Both the position numbers and the translations under genes were made by a program. From Burkholderiaceae bacterium (GTDB lineage Bacteria; Pseudomonadota; Gammaproteobacteria; Burkholderiales; Burkholderiaceae), in NCBI GenBank assembly GCA_947472645.1, contig CANJBQ010000009.1, positions 1-64,000 on the forward strand: DNA of 64,000 bases, read 5' to 3'. Of this stretch, positions 56,523-64,000 are shown piece after piece. Below the pieces are notes generated by a model. It saw only the letters and a program-made list of their open reading frames with translations. It did not search any database and was not told the DNA's origin. The first letter of the stretch is position 1. The number at the start of each line of letters is the position of its first letter.

Positions 56523-57257
56523 ATGAGCACTGATGTAATCGTTCAACAAGATGGGCGCCTATTACGGGTAACGTTTAATCGTCCCGAAGATAATGCTGTT
56601 AGCGACGGCATGGCTCTTATTTTAAGTAAGGCTTTAGATCAAGCTCACCTAGAGTCAGATGCTGTTCTCATTACCAGTATTGGCCCAGACTTTTGCACAG
56701 GCCGTAAGCGTAACGCTGACGCCCCACCCGCTTCACCAGAAGCGTATGAGCGTCGCTCTGAATACGATTCTATATTTGGTTGCTACAAAGCGATTCGTGA
56801 CTGTAAAGTCCCTGTCATTGTGGCCGTTGAAGGACGTGTCATGGGCTTTGGCACAGCTATTACCGCCCTAGCAGACGTTTCCTTTGCAAGCGATACAGCC
56901 AGCTTTAACATCCCAGAAATCGAACATAATGTCATGCCAACCATGGTCATGTCAGCCTTATACGACCGAATTAACCGCAATGCAGTTTTATATATGGCCT
57001 ACTCTGCAGACTTTATCAATGCGCAAGAAGCTCAACTTCTCGGCTTTACCAGCAAAACATTACCCGCTGCGAGCTTTAAGGCCGGTGTTGAAAATTTCCT
57101 AAAGACCTTGTTGTCAAGACCGCGTCCCGCCATCCTTGGATTAAAAGAATATACACATCACGCCGCAAGAATGGATGAAGCTGGCGCTATTGACTATGCA
57201 AGAAGTCTGCACTCAATAGTGAACACTTCCGCCGCAATGAAGAAAAAATCGCACTAA
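56523..57257 (+). CDS. Enoyl-CoA hydratase/isomerase homologue missing one catalytic Glu
   Basis: This 244-residue crotonase-fold protein has VEGRVMGFGTAITALAD in the oxyanion/active-site region. Aligned by eye to GGGCELAMMCD of rat hydratase, the first catalytic Glu (Glu144 of rat) is Ala112, while the second (NIPEIE, about Glu132) is retained. It therefore may be an isomerase, hydrolase or decarboxylase, not a classical hydratase. Ribosome site GGAG precedes ATG 56523; the ORF-track start overlaps the Mo subunit. It lies 14 bases after the Mo subunit gene. Confidence 0.9.
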   Translation: MSTDVIVQQDGRLLRVTFNRPEDNAVSDGMALILSKALDQAHLESDAVLITSIGPDFCTGRKRNADAPPASPEAYERRSEYDSIFGCYKAIRDCKVPVIVAVEGRVMGFGTAITALADVSFASDTASFNIPEIEHNVMPTMVMSALYDRINRNAVLYMAYSADFINAQEAQLLGFTSKTLPAASFKAGVENFLKTLLSRPRPAILGLKEYTHHAARMDEAGAIDYARSLHSIVNTSAAMKKKSH

Positions 57258-57286
57258 AATAGGATTTAACTTAAGGAAAAATCATT

Positions 57287-57943
57287 ATGGAAATTCTTGG
57301 CTCACAAATTATTCCCGCAAATCAACAAGCTGTTTGGGACGCACTCAACAGTCCTGAAGTTCTTAAGAAGTGCTTGCCTGGATGCGAATCCGTGGAACGA
57401 GTGAGCCCAGACCTTTTCAAAGTCATTATTACCGCCGCTATAGGTCCCTTGAAGGCTAAATTTAATGGCACTTTAAATGTTACAGAACCCAATGCACCTA
57501 ATTCTTGTGTCTTGATTTTTGAAGGACAAGGTGGCGCTGTCGGATTTGGTAAAGGTTCTTCTACCGTTACATTAAAAACGGTTGAAAATGGCACCGAACT
57601 TACCTACTCCGCTCAAGCGCACGTTGGTGGAAAACTAGCACAAATTGGTTCACGTTTAATTGATAGCGTTGCTAAAAAAATGTCGGATGACTTCTTTAAA
57701 GCCTTTAATAAAGAGCTCGGTGGCGGATCAAATTCACAAACTACAGTCTCAACTACTGCAACTGCGAGCGTTTCAAATACAGCCGCAGTACCAACCATTG
57801 GCTCAGCAGTGACCACCAATCACACGCCATCGGTAATTTCAGAAAGTTCTAGTCCAGAGAATAAAGTTCCCGCATCTTGGCTGATCATTGCAGCTGGAGT
57901 TGGCGCAGGGATTGTGATTGTTGCTCAACTTCTCTTGAAATAA
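57287..57943 (+). CDS. CoxG-like SRPBCC protein with C-terminal membrane anchor
   Basis: This 218-residue protein has a SRPBCC domain typical of CoxG (about 1-145, with VWDALNSPEVLKKCLPGCESV and FNGTLNV). A Ser/Thr/Ala-rich linker (about 148-193) and one transmembrane segment at the C-terminus (LIIAAGVGAGIVIVAQLLL) follow. CoxG proteins anchor a CO-dehydrogenase-type enzyme to the membrane or help deliver it. Here it probably tethers the second molybdenum hydroxylase. Confidence 0.92.
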   Translation: MEILGSQIIPANQQAVWDALNSPEVLKKCLPGCESVERVSPDLFKVIITAAIGPLKAKFNGTLNVTEPNAPNSCVLIFEGQGGAVGFGKGSSTVTLKTVENGTELTYSAQAHVGGKLAQIGSRLIDSVAKKMSDDFFKAFNKELGGGSNSQTTVSTTATASVSNTAAVPTIGSAVTTNHTPSVISESSSPENKVPASWLIIAAGVGAGIVIVAQLLLK

Positions 57944-57949
57944 TTCTTG

Positions 57950-58942
57950 ATGTCTTTTCATCCATTCAGTCACGTTCGACGCCAAGTTCTTCTGGGCATA
58001 GGCGCCTTAGGAGTTGCGCCACGCATTTTCGCGCAAAGTAACTCTAACAAAATCGTCAAAGTCATAGTGGGCTTTCCGGCGGGTCAAGCTACCGATCAAG
58101 TTGCGCGCATGCTCGCTGAAAAAATGCAAGCGGTGAGCGGTGATAATTATGTGATTGAAAATCGCCCTGGACAAGGCGGAAGTATCGCTCTGGGTCAATT
58201 GGCTCACTCTAACAATAATGGCAGCGTCATGATGCTCGCCCACATGTCTGCAATTGCAACGAACCCACATATTTACAAAAGTATCAATTACGACTCCCAA
58301 AAAGACTTCAGCGCTGCCGGGTTAGTTGGCGATCTCCCTTTCGTTCTGGCCGTTAATCCTAATCTACCAATCAAAAACTTAAAAGAACTGGTGGATTATG
58401 CAAAAGCCAACCCGACCTCACTGAGTAACTCCTCGTCGGGGATTGGAACGGTCTCTCATTTAGCCTTAGAAGAATTTAAACGTCGCGCTGGCATACAATC
58501 ACTGCATGTCCCCTATAGCGGCAGTGTCGCTGGTCTAACGGACGTCATTGCGGGTAATTTAACGATGGCGCTAGAGACGGCTTCAGCAATTCGGCCACAC
58601 GTAGAGTCTGGGAAGTTACGCGTCATTTCTGTCGGTAGCTCAAAACGACTCGGCGGAGTTTATAAAGATACTCCGACCTTTATTGAACAAGGATACAAAG
58701 ACTTCACGGCCGCCACCTGGATTATGTACATCTATCCAACAGGTACCCCTAAAGCCGAAATCAATGCGACCTACAATGCCGTCATGAAAGTCATGTCTTC
58801 ACCTGATGTCGATCAAAAACTCATCTCCATAGGCTGCATTCCTAGAACCTTTTCGAGCATTGATGAATGTAACCAATATATACAAAAAGAGTACGTTAAT
58901 TGGGGTGAGATTGTTGCCAGAAATAACGTATTGAAGGTCTAG
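57950..58942 (+). CDS. Bug/TctC-family solute-binding protein with RR signal
   Basis: This 330-residue protein has a signal sequence containing HVRRQVLLGIGALG, a twin-arginine-like pattern, with cleavage near RIFAQS. The Bug fold starts at IVKVIVGFPAGQATDQVARMLA and shows VIENRPGQGGSIALGQLA. I use the ATG at 57950, one codon after the TTG of the ORF track. It ends the operon that begins at the FAD subunit. The ligand is unknown. Confidence 0.92.
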   Translation: MSFHPFSHVRRQVLLGIGALGVAPRIFAQSNSNKIVKVIVGFPAGQATDQVARMLAEKMQAVSGDNYVIENRPGQGGSIALGQLAHSNNNGSVMMLAHMSAIATNPHIYKSINYDSQKDFSAAGLVGDLPFVLAVNPNLPIKNLKELVDYAKANPTSLSNSSSGIGTVSHLALEEFKRRAGIQSLHVPYSGSVAGLTDVIAGNLTMALETASAIRPHVESGKLRVISVGSSKRLGGVYKDTPTFIEQGYKDFTAATWIMYIYPTGTPKAEINATYNAVMKVMSSPDVDQKLISIGCIPRTFSSIDECNQYIQKEYVNWGEIVARNNVLKV

Positions 58943-58987
58943 CCCTTCTTTTAGGGAAGTACCTAGCACAAAGTATCCTCAAGTTCG

Positions 58988-59011
58988 GTTATATTGAAGG
59001 ATAAATATAAC
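58988..59011. promoter_or_regulatory. Inverted repeat before the IorAB-like operon
   Basis: GTTATAT and ATATAAC form a 7-bp inverted repeat with a 10-base spacer, 14 bases before the 2Fe-2S start codon and just ahead of the TTTGGAG ribosome site. It could be an operator or an mRNA hairpin; the A/T content lowers confidence. Confidence 0.3.
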
Positions 59012-59024
59012 TTTTGGAGCAAAA

Positions 59025-59486
59025 ATGACGATCGAACTTCAAGTCAATGGGAAAATGAAATCCGTTGATACATCACCACAAACCCCCCTACTGTATGCGC
59101 TGCGTAATGACTGTGATATCAATTCTGCTAAATACGGTTGTGGTCAAGGACAATGTGGTTCCTGTACCGTCATTATTAATGGCAATGCGGTTCGCTCTTG
59201 CCTTATTGAAACCAGCAAGGTACAAGGCAATATCACTACTTTAGAAGATTATAAAAACGATCGCGTTTTAAGTGCTTTGAATAAAGCTTTTATTGCAGAG
59301 CAAGCTGCTCAATGTGGTTTTTGTATCTCCGGCATGATGATGAGTGCCAAGGCTCTTCTCGATAAAAATAGAAACCCTACCGATGACACGATTCGAAAAG
59401 CTCTCAATGGCAATCTATGCCGTTGTGGAACCCACAGTAGAATTCTGCGGGCGATTAAAGTTGCCGCGAAGGAGTTACAAGCATGA
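59025..59486 (+). CDS. Third molybdenum hydroxylase, [2Fe-2S] subunit (IorA-like)
   Basis: This 153-residue subunit has Cys39, 44, 47 and 59 for the ferredoxin-like cluster, and Cys97, 100, 132 and 134 for the second (CGFC and CRC). It resembles the alpha subunit of isoquinoline 1-oxidoreductase. There is no separate FAD subunit gene; enzymes of this type pass electrons to cytochrome c. It overlaps the next gene by four bases. Confidence 0.92.
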   Translation: MTIELQVNGKMKSVDTSPQTPLLYALRNDCDINSAKYGCGQGQCGSCTVIINGNAVRSCLIETSKVQGNITTLEDYKNDRVLSALNKAFIAEQAAQCGFCISGMMMSAKALLDKNRNPTDDTIRKALNGNLCRCGTHSRILRAIKVAAKELQA

Positions 59487-61711
59487 ACGCCCCTACCAAA
59501 AACTCCCGCCGCAAGTTTCTCATTCAAAGTACAGGTCTTGTTATTGGCTTTAGTGTTGGTAGTGAACTTTTTGCCGATAATACTGCCCCAGATCTCCCAA
59601 TTGACCTTAAAAATAACCTCAATATTAATAGTTGGCTGTACATTAACCCTGAAGGAAGTATCGATGTCTTCTCAGGGAAAGTTGAGTTTGGGCAAGGTAT
59701 TGCCACTGCATTTAGCCAAATTGTTGCTGATGAAATGGACGTTGATATTAAACGTATCCATATTCTATCTTCTACAACGGGCATTTCCCCCAATGAAGGC
59801 GTGACCTCGGGAAGCCAGTCAGTTGAGTTTGGTGGATTAGCATTACGCTATGCCTGCGCTCAAGCGCGTGGCACGATGCTTGAAAAAGCGGCTCAATCTT
59901 TAAATGTCTCAGCATCTGACTTAACCATCAAAGATGGCGTGATTACCGCTTCAAATGGGAAGTCCGTTAACTATTGGAAACTCACTTCCAATGAACTCTT
60001 ACAACAAAAGGCTGATGGTAAATATAAGCCCAAACCTATTTCTTCGCACCGCTATATTGGGCAATCCATCGAACGCATAGATATACCTGCAAAGGTATCT
60101 GGTGGTGAAGCCTATGTGCAAGACATGAAACTTCCTGGCATGCTGCATGCCCGAGTGATTCATCCCCCTGCACCAAGAGCTACTCTAGTGAGTATTGATG
60201 AGGCGGCAATTAAATCAATGACGGGTGTTGTGGCGCTGATAAAAAATGGTAACTTTTTAGCCGTTGTAGCAAGTCGTGAAGAACAAGCTATTGATGCATT
60301 AAATGCTGCTAAAAAACTCTGTCAATGGGACTTGAAGAAAGATCTGCCAAGCTCAACCTCAGCATGGCTTAAGAGCATGGGCGAGTTAACAAGTATCGAC
60401 ACAGAACATGCTGTCAAACAAGACTCGTCCAAAAAAGGTGGGCGATATGTGTCTGCAGAATTTACCAAACCTTTTACAGCCCATGGCAGTATTGGGCCTT
60501 CATGTGCAGTGGCAATTTTTAAAGATGATGTCACTACAATTTATACGCATTCACAAGGCATGTATCCGCTTCGTACCGATATTGTTAAAGCCCTCAATGT
60601 AACCCCAGAAAAAGTGATCTGCATCCATAAGGAAGGTTCTGGCATGTATGGCCAAAGTGGTGCTGATGACGTCGCACTAGACGCTGCTTTAATTGCTCGC
60701 GAACTCCCTAACCAACCGATTCGTTTGCAATGGATGCGTGATGATGAATTTCAATGGGAGCCATATGGCAGCGCCATGACGGTGAAAATTAGTGCCAGCG
60801 TCGATGACAAAGGCATGATTTCTGATTGGAATGAAGATGTTTACAGTCATACTCACAGCACACGTCCTGGCGAAAAAATAGGCAACAACCTTGTAAGTAG
60901 CTGGTATATGGCTAATCCTCAACAGCCCTCACCTGTCACCAATATCCCACTACCTGCGGGCGGCTCTCATCGCAATGCGCTTCCGATGTATGTCTTTCCC
61001 AATCAAAAAATTGTTAATCACCTAATTGCCGAAATGCCTATTCGAGTTTCCGCACTGAGAACATTAGGAGCTTATGCGAATGTCTTTGCCATCGAATCAA
61101 TGATGGATATATTAGCCAAAAAAGCTAGAACTGATCCTGTCGAATTTCGTTTACAACATCTGCAAAATCAACGAGCCAAAGATGTGATTAACAAAGTAGC
61201 TAGTATGGCAAACTGGACGCCAAACGAAAAACGCATCAAACGAGATGGCAAAATTATTGGTCGAGGTATTGGATTTGCCCAATACAAAAATTTACAAGTC
61301 TACTGCGCTGTCATCGCAAGAGTCGAAATAGATGGCGCCGGTAAAGTTCGCGTCACTGAGATGTGGGCCGCGGCCGATGCTGGTCTGATTATCAATCCTG
61401 ATGGCTTTAAAAATCAAATCGAAGGTGGTCTCGTTCAAACAGCAAGTTGGACTATCTTCGAGGAAATAAAATTTAATCAAGAGATGATCCAGACGAGTAC
61501 TTGGGGTGAGTATCCCATCTTACGGTTTGAAGATGTGCCTCAAGTGCATGTAGAACTGATTAACCGTCCTAATGAGAAATCAGTTGGTGTTGGCGAAGGT
61601 TCCCAAGGACCAGGTGTGGGAGCCATTGCTAATGCAGTTGCAATGGCAACAAATGGTCGTATTTATAATTTACCGATGACCCCCGCTAAAGTCAAAAAAC
61701 TCTTTACCTAA
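59483..61711 (+). CDS. Third molybdenum hydroxylase, Mo subunit with Tat signal (IorB-like)
   Basis: This 742-residue subunit has an N-terminal Tat-type signal (SRRKFLIQST, hydrophobic stretch, cleavage near ELFA about residue 32). Mo-domain features include GKVEFGQGIATAFSQIVADEMD, GSQSVEFGG, and the catalytic Glu at about 705 in VGVGEGSQGP. The protein resembles isoquinoline oxidoreductase beta and related aldehyde/N-heterocycle dehydrogenases. The partner has no signal, so co-export as a complex is likely. No cytochrome c gene is adjacent. Confidence 0.92.
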   Translation: MNAPTKNSRRKFLIQSTGLVIGFSVGSELFADNTAPDLPIDLKNNLNINSWLYINPEGSIDVFSGKVEFGQGIATAFSQIVADEMDVDIKRIHILSSTTGISPNEGVTSGSQSVEFGGLALRYACAQARGTMLEKAAQSLNVSASDLTIKDGVITASNGKSVNYWKLTSNELLQQKADGKYKPKPISSHRYIGQSIERIDIPAKVSGGEAYVQDMKLPGMLHARVIHPPAPRATLVSIDEAAIKSMTGVVALIKNGNFLAVVASREEQAIDALNAAKKLCQWDLKKDLPSSTSAWLKSMGELTSIDTEHAVKQDSSKKGGRYVSAEFTKPFTAHGSIGPSCAVAIFKDDVTTIYTHSQGMYPLRTDIVKALNVTPEKVICIHKEGSGMYGQSGADDVALDAALIARELPNQPIRLQWMRDDEFQWEPYGSAMTVKISASVDDKGMISDWNEDVYSHTHSTRPGEKIGNNLVSSWYMANPQQPSPVTNIPLPAGGSHRNALPMYVFPNQKIVNHLIAEMPIRVSALRTLGAYANVFAIESMMDILAKKARTDPVEFRLQHLQNQRAKDVINKVASMANWTPNEKRIKRDGKIIGRGIGFAQYKNLQVYCAVIARVEIDGAGKVRVTEMWAAADAGLIINPDGFKNQIEGGLVQTASWTIFEEIKFNQEMIQTSTWGEYPILRFEDVPQVHVELINRPNEKSVGVGEGSQGPGVGAIANAVAMATNGRIYNLPMTPAKVKKLFT

Positions 61712-61721
61712 GGAAAAAGGA

Positions 61722-62009
61722 ATGCCGAATTTAAATTTAGAAGAATTTACCAAAGCATCTATTGAAAAAGGCTATGATGGGGTTGCTGTGCGTGAATGGG
61801 CAGCGAACTCAGTGAGTGAATTACATACTCATGAGTTTTCAGTGCATGGTATGGTTACTCAAGGTGAAATGTGGCTCACACGCGGTGATCATACAGATCA
61901 TCTGAAAGTGGGAGATACCTTTACCATGGAGGCTGAAACTCCTCACGCCGAACGCTATGGTAGCGAAGGAACCATCTATTGGGCAGCTAGAAAATTTCCA
62001 AAAGTCTAA
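61722..62009 (+). CDS. Small cupin-domain protein
   Basis: This 95-residue single cupin has metal-site histidines in ELHTHEFSVHG and a late PHAERYG. It may be a metal-dependent oxygenase, isomerase or binding protein. It starts 10 bases after the Mo subunit, so it is in the same operon. The function is not known; a metal role with the third hydroxylase is only a guess. Confidence 0.82.
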   Translation: MPNLNLEEFTKASIEKGYDGVAVREWAANSVSELHTHEFSVHGMVTQGEMWLTRGDHTDHLKVGDTFTMEAETPHAERYGSEGTIYWAARKFPKV

Positions 62010-62037
62010 GGTCGTCAAAGTTTTCTATAATGGGGTG

Positions 62038-62571
62038 ATGAATTCACCCTATTATCGTCTTTGGTGGCTATTACAGAACTTTCTCGTTGTATCTTGCCTG
62101 ACTATCTTAATGTCCTTGCCAGCTTTAGCAAAACTCAATCTTGGCGATTCATTACCAACCATCTCTGGGCATGTATTCAATAAAGAGACTTTTTCCACCA
62201 AAGAGTGGCAAGGTAAAGTCATCTTAATCAACTTTTGGGCCAGTTGGTGCGAGCCCTGTAAAGAAGAATTACCTCTCTTGCAATCGTTTTATCAAACTTA
62301 TCATGCAAAAGGTCTAGAGATATTGACCATTAGTATGGATAAGCCTGCTGATATGGTGATCGCAAAAAAATTGATTGCCACTTACCCTTTTACCAATGCT
62401 TATAAAGAAGATCTTACTCTTCAAGAGTTCGGGAGGATATGGCGAATTCCTAGTACCTTTATCATTAATCGACAAGGCATTATTGTCAAAGATGGACTCA
62501 AAGGAGAGCCGTTGGTGAATGAATCTTTCCTTCGCCAAGTAGTTCTTCCTCTGATAGAAAATACTAAATAA
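62038..62571 (+). CDS. TlpA-like thioredoxin-fold protein
   Basis: This 177-residue exported thioredoxin-fold protein starts at ATG 62038 (GGGGTG upstream); the ORF-track start overlaps the cupin. The signal/anchor spans roughly 10-32. The active site WASWCEPCKEE (Cys71, Cys74) is that of the TlpA/ResA group of periplasmic disulfide reductases or copper-transfer proteins. Its stop abuts that of the convergent barrel gene. Confidence 0.9.
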   Translation: MNSPYYRLWWLLQNFLVVSCLTILMSLPALAKLNLGDSLPTISGHVFNKETFSTKEWQGKVILINFWASWCEPCKEELPLLQSFYQTYHAKGLEILTISMDKPADMVIAKKLIATYPFTNAYKEDLTLQEFGRIWRIPSTFIINRQGIIVKDGLKGEPLVNESFLRQVVLPLIENTK

Positions 62572-63564
62572 TCAAAAACTGACCCTTGCCCCAACACTAA
62601 AGATAAACGATGGAGTTATTTGAATGCCGTTGACATTTTGATAAATAGGGATCTGAATATTCGAATAAATTGTAGTTCTATCGCTCACCGGAAATATCGC
62701 CCCTGGTGTTAAATAGACCAAAGTCCCACCAGTAGCATATGTATCTGCGACGTCACCGGAGTCTGTTTTTACAAATCGCGTATTAATTTGCAAGGTCGGT
62801 TTAACCCATTCGTAATTTTCATAACGTACCCCAACATTGGCATTTAACCCATCGCCAGGCCTATAAGATCCACCCGCTAAGTTCGAATAATTTAAAGCTC
62901 TTTGATATAAAGCTTGACCAAAATAACCCCAATGATCATTCCAATTGTTGTGGTAATAAACACCAAGAATAATATCCGTTGTTCCCGTCCCAAGTTGCAA
63001 GCCTGGATCTACAACCGTGGAACCATCGTTAGCTAATTGATTCGTCCGACCAGTAGGCATCTTCAAACCAGCCTGAATTCCAAAGTTCTTTTGCTCTGAA
63101 AAGCCATAATAGCGCCCTATGAGTCGAATATCACCAACCCCAGATGTTTGAGAACTGTAAGCATTCGATCCTGGAGTAAATCCATCCGGTGAATCAGTAC
63201 CAAAAGTCATATGGTCTCGACTGAGGTACGGGACGAGTAAGCTAAGTCCCCAAGACTCTCCATTGTTATAGTCGATGGTCGCTGTGACGGTTTGACTTTT
63301 GGTGTACTTTTCTACTTCAGCATTTGAATTGGTTTGTGTATTAATGGCACTCACGCCAACCGCTGGTGAAATCTTGCCAGTTCCAGACCATAATTGATTT
63401 TGATTTAAATAGTCGTAGCGTAAATCAAGACTCCAACCTGGTTGAGTCGATAAACCTTGGGTACCCCAATCTGCATTTAAACTACAACCACAACTCGCAC
63501 ATGCCAACACCAGCTCCATTTGAACAAGGAAAAATACACTAAATACAATTCGTAAATATTTCAT
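62572..63564 (-). CDS. Beta-barrel outer-membrane protein with N-terminal CxxCxC
   Basis: This protein of about 330 residues has a signal peptide followed directly by ACASCGCSL at about residues 21-29. After that come alternating hydrophobic/aromatic strands typical of a beta-barrel, ending in GARVSF with a terminal Phe. I use ATG 63564 (GAGG upstream). I do not recognise a named family with confidence. The CxxCxC near the N-terminus could bind a metal such as copper, or the first Cys could be lipidated (VLAC). Its partner upstream is a DUF2946-like secreted protein, a family often found with copper genes. Confidence 0.75.
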   Translation of the reverse strand: MKYLRIVFSVFFLVQMELVLACASCGCSLNADWGTQGLSTQPGWSLDLRYDYLNQNQLWSGTGKISPAVGVSAINTQTNSNAEVEKYTKSQTVTATIDYNNGESWGLSLLVPYLSRDHMTFGTDSPDGFTPGSNAYSSQTSGVGDIRLIGRYYGFSEQKNFGIQAGLKMPTGRTNQLANDGSTVVDPGLQLGTGTTDIILGVYYHNNWNDHWGYFGQALYQRALNYSNLAGGSYRPGDGLNANVGVRYENYEWVKPTLQINTRFVKTDSGDVADTYATGGTLVYLTPGAIFPVSDRTTIYSNIQIPIYQNVNGIQITPSFIFSVGARVSF

Positions 63565-63612
63565 AACAGCCTCAAAAAATATTGAAAACCCACTAAAGGG
63601 GAAAATCAAGAA

Positions 63613-63999
63613 CTAGTTTGAGGTCTGAGGGGGCCCGCGAGATGGGGTCGATAACCAACTAAAAAGTGGCTGTGGTGATTGATAAAATAAAGCTGGAAAC
63701 TCTACTAAGGGGGTAGAAATTGCAAATACCATAGGCTGATAAAGCACAAGGTCTTGCGAGAAACTGGAGCAACATAATTGACAGTGGGATTCACTCGTTA
63801 ACTCTATGGAGCTCTCGGAACTACCTAGACTCACCTTTACCTGATCTTTATGCCCACTAGTGGAACAAATCTCCATGGTCAAATAAGCATCTTGTGAAGC
63901 GAACACTGATGCAAAGGTTGGAGCTATGTTCAAAAACAAAAAACTCAACATCACCAAGCCATGCCATACACAAGTTTTGGGTGATCGATAAATATGGTT
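63613..63999 (-). CDS. DUF2946-like secreted protein, start beyond window
   Basis: The visible protein has the DUF2946 pattern: MEICSTSG after the signal region, SHCQLCCSS in the middle and RGPPQTSN at the end. The frame stays open to the window edge (SPKTCVWHGLVMLSFL upstream of the ORF-track TTG). The start is therefore probably outside, and the basic n-region of the signal peptide lies in the open part. It lies 48 bases before the barrel gene, same strand. DUF2946 genes are often next to copper receptors or copper chaperones; a metal role here is inferred. Confidence 0.68.
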   Translation of the reverse strand, partial: NHIYRSPKTCVWHGLVMLSFLFLNIAPTFASVFASQDAYLTMEICSTSGHKDQVKVSLGSSESSIELTSESHCQLCCSSFSQDLVLYQPMVFAISTPLVEFPALFYQSPQPLFSWLSTPSRGPPQTSN

Positions 64000-64000
64000 T

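Noticed and set aside
1685-61711. CO dehydrogenase (coxMSL) assignment for the FAD/2Fe-2S/Mo operons
   Set aside because: The AYxCSFR active-site loop of true CO dehydrogenase is missing in all three Mo subunits, so CO oxidation is not supported despite the CoxG gene.
1-64000. Prophage, insertion sequence, defence system or CRISPR array
   Set aside because: No integrase, transposase, phage gene, cas gene or regularly spaced repeat was seen; all long frames are metabolic or housekeeping.

Overview
The window reads as a chromosomal segment of a low-to-medium GC betaproteobacterium of the order Burkholderiales. A Polynucleobacter-like organism is my best guess, but I cannot fix the genus without a search. 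The reasons are the block scpB-rluB-rimP-nusA-infB-rbfA-truB-typA, two Bug/TctC-type solute-binding proteins, a DUF4936 gene, and moderately A/T-rich coding sequence. Coding density is very high: many start and stop codons overlap by 1 to 4 bases and no gap exceeds 300 bases. I see no rRNA, tRNA, insertion sequence, prophage or CRISPR array. Both edge genes are cut by the window.

Layout. (1) 1-12.9 kb is a catabolic island. It holds a transglutaminase-like protein (partial), an exported kynurenine-formamidase-like hydrolase and a three-subunit molybdenum hydroxylase (minus strand). Divergent from these are a VOC protein and a flavin monooxygenase of the 2,6-dihydroxypyridine hydroxylase type. 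A PuuE/imidase-like deacetylase-fold hydrolase and a complete branched-chain-amino-acid-type ABC importer follow. Together they suggest uptake, hydroxylation and ring opening of an N-heterocyclic compound. (2) 13.2-24.7 kb is housekeeping: a pseudouridine synthase and the translation/transcription block. (3) 25-34.5 kb holds a patatin-like lipoprotein, an NlpC/P60 protein without its catalytic cysteine, a yejABEF peptide importer, fabI and chrA. (4) 34.5-40.9 kb is a sulfur region with soxYZAXB (no soxCD), an exported DsrE-like protein, a persulfide-dioxygenase-like metallohydrolase and a TauE/SafE exporter. (5) 40.9-46.3 kb is a molybdenum-supply operon: modA, modB, a gene fusing the ModC ATPase to a MocA-like nucleotidyltransferase, xdhC, and a Tat-exported fumarylacetoacetate-hydrolase-fold protein. 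(6) 46.4-52.6 kb has a 1-Cys peroxiredoxin and a ubiD/ubiX-type decarboxylase operon with a Bug protein, a DUF4936 protein and a 2-hydroxyacid dehydrogenase, headed by a LysR regulator. (7) 52.7-62.6 kb has two more molybdenum hydroxylases. One is FAD/2Fe-2S/Mo with a crotonase homologue, a membrane-anchored CoxG and a Bug protein. The other is an IorAB-like 2Fe-2S/Mo pair with a Tat signal, followed by a cupin and a TlpA-like thioredoxin. (8) The right edge has a beta-barrel protein with a CxxCxC N-terminus and a DUF2946-like secreted protein.

How it fits together. Three molybdenum hydroxylases lie in one 64 kb window alongside a dedicated molybdate importer, a cofactor nucleotidyltransferase and an XdhC insertase. 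The region therefore looks specialised for oxidising aromatic or N-heterocyclic compounds, with thiosulfate oxidation as a possible supplementary energy source. The strongest oddities are the ModC-MocA fusion, the exported FAH-fold protein in the same operon, the cysteine-less NlpC/P60 protein, the crotonase lacking one catalytic glutamate, and palindromic operator candidates in front of several catabolic promoters. All substrates are inferred.
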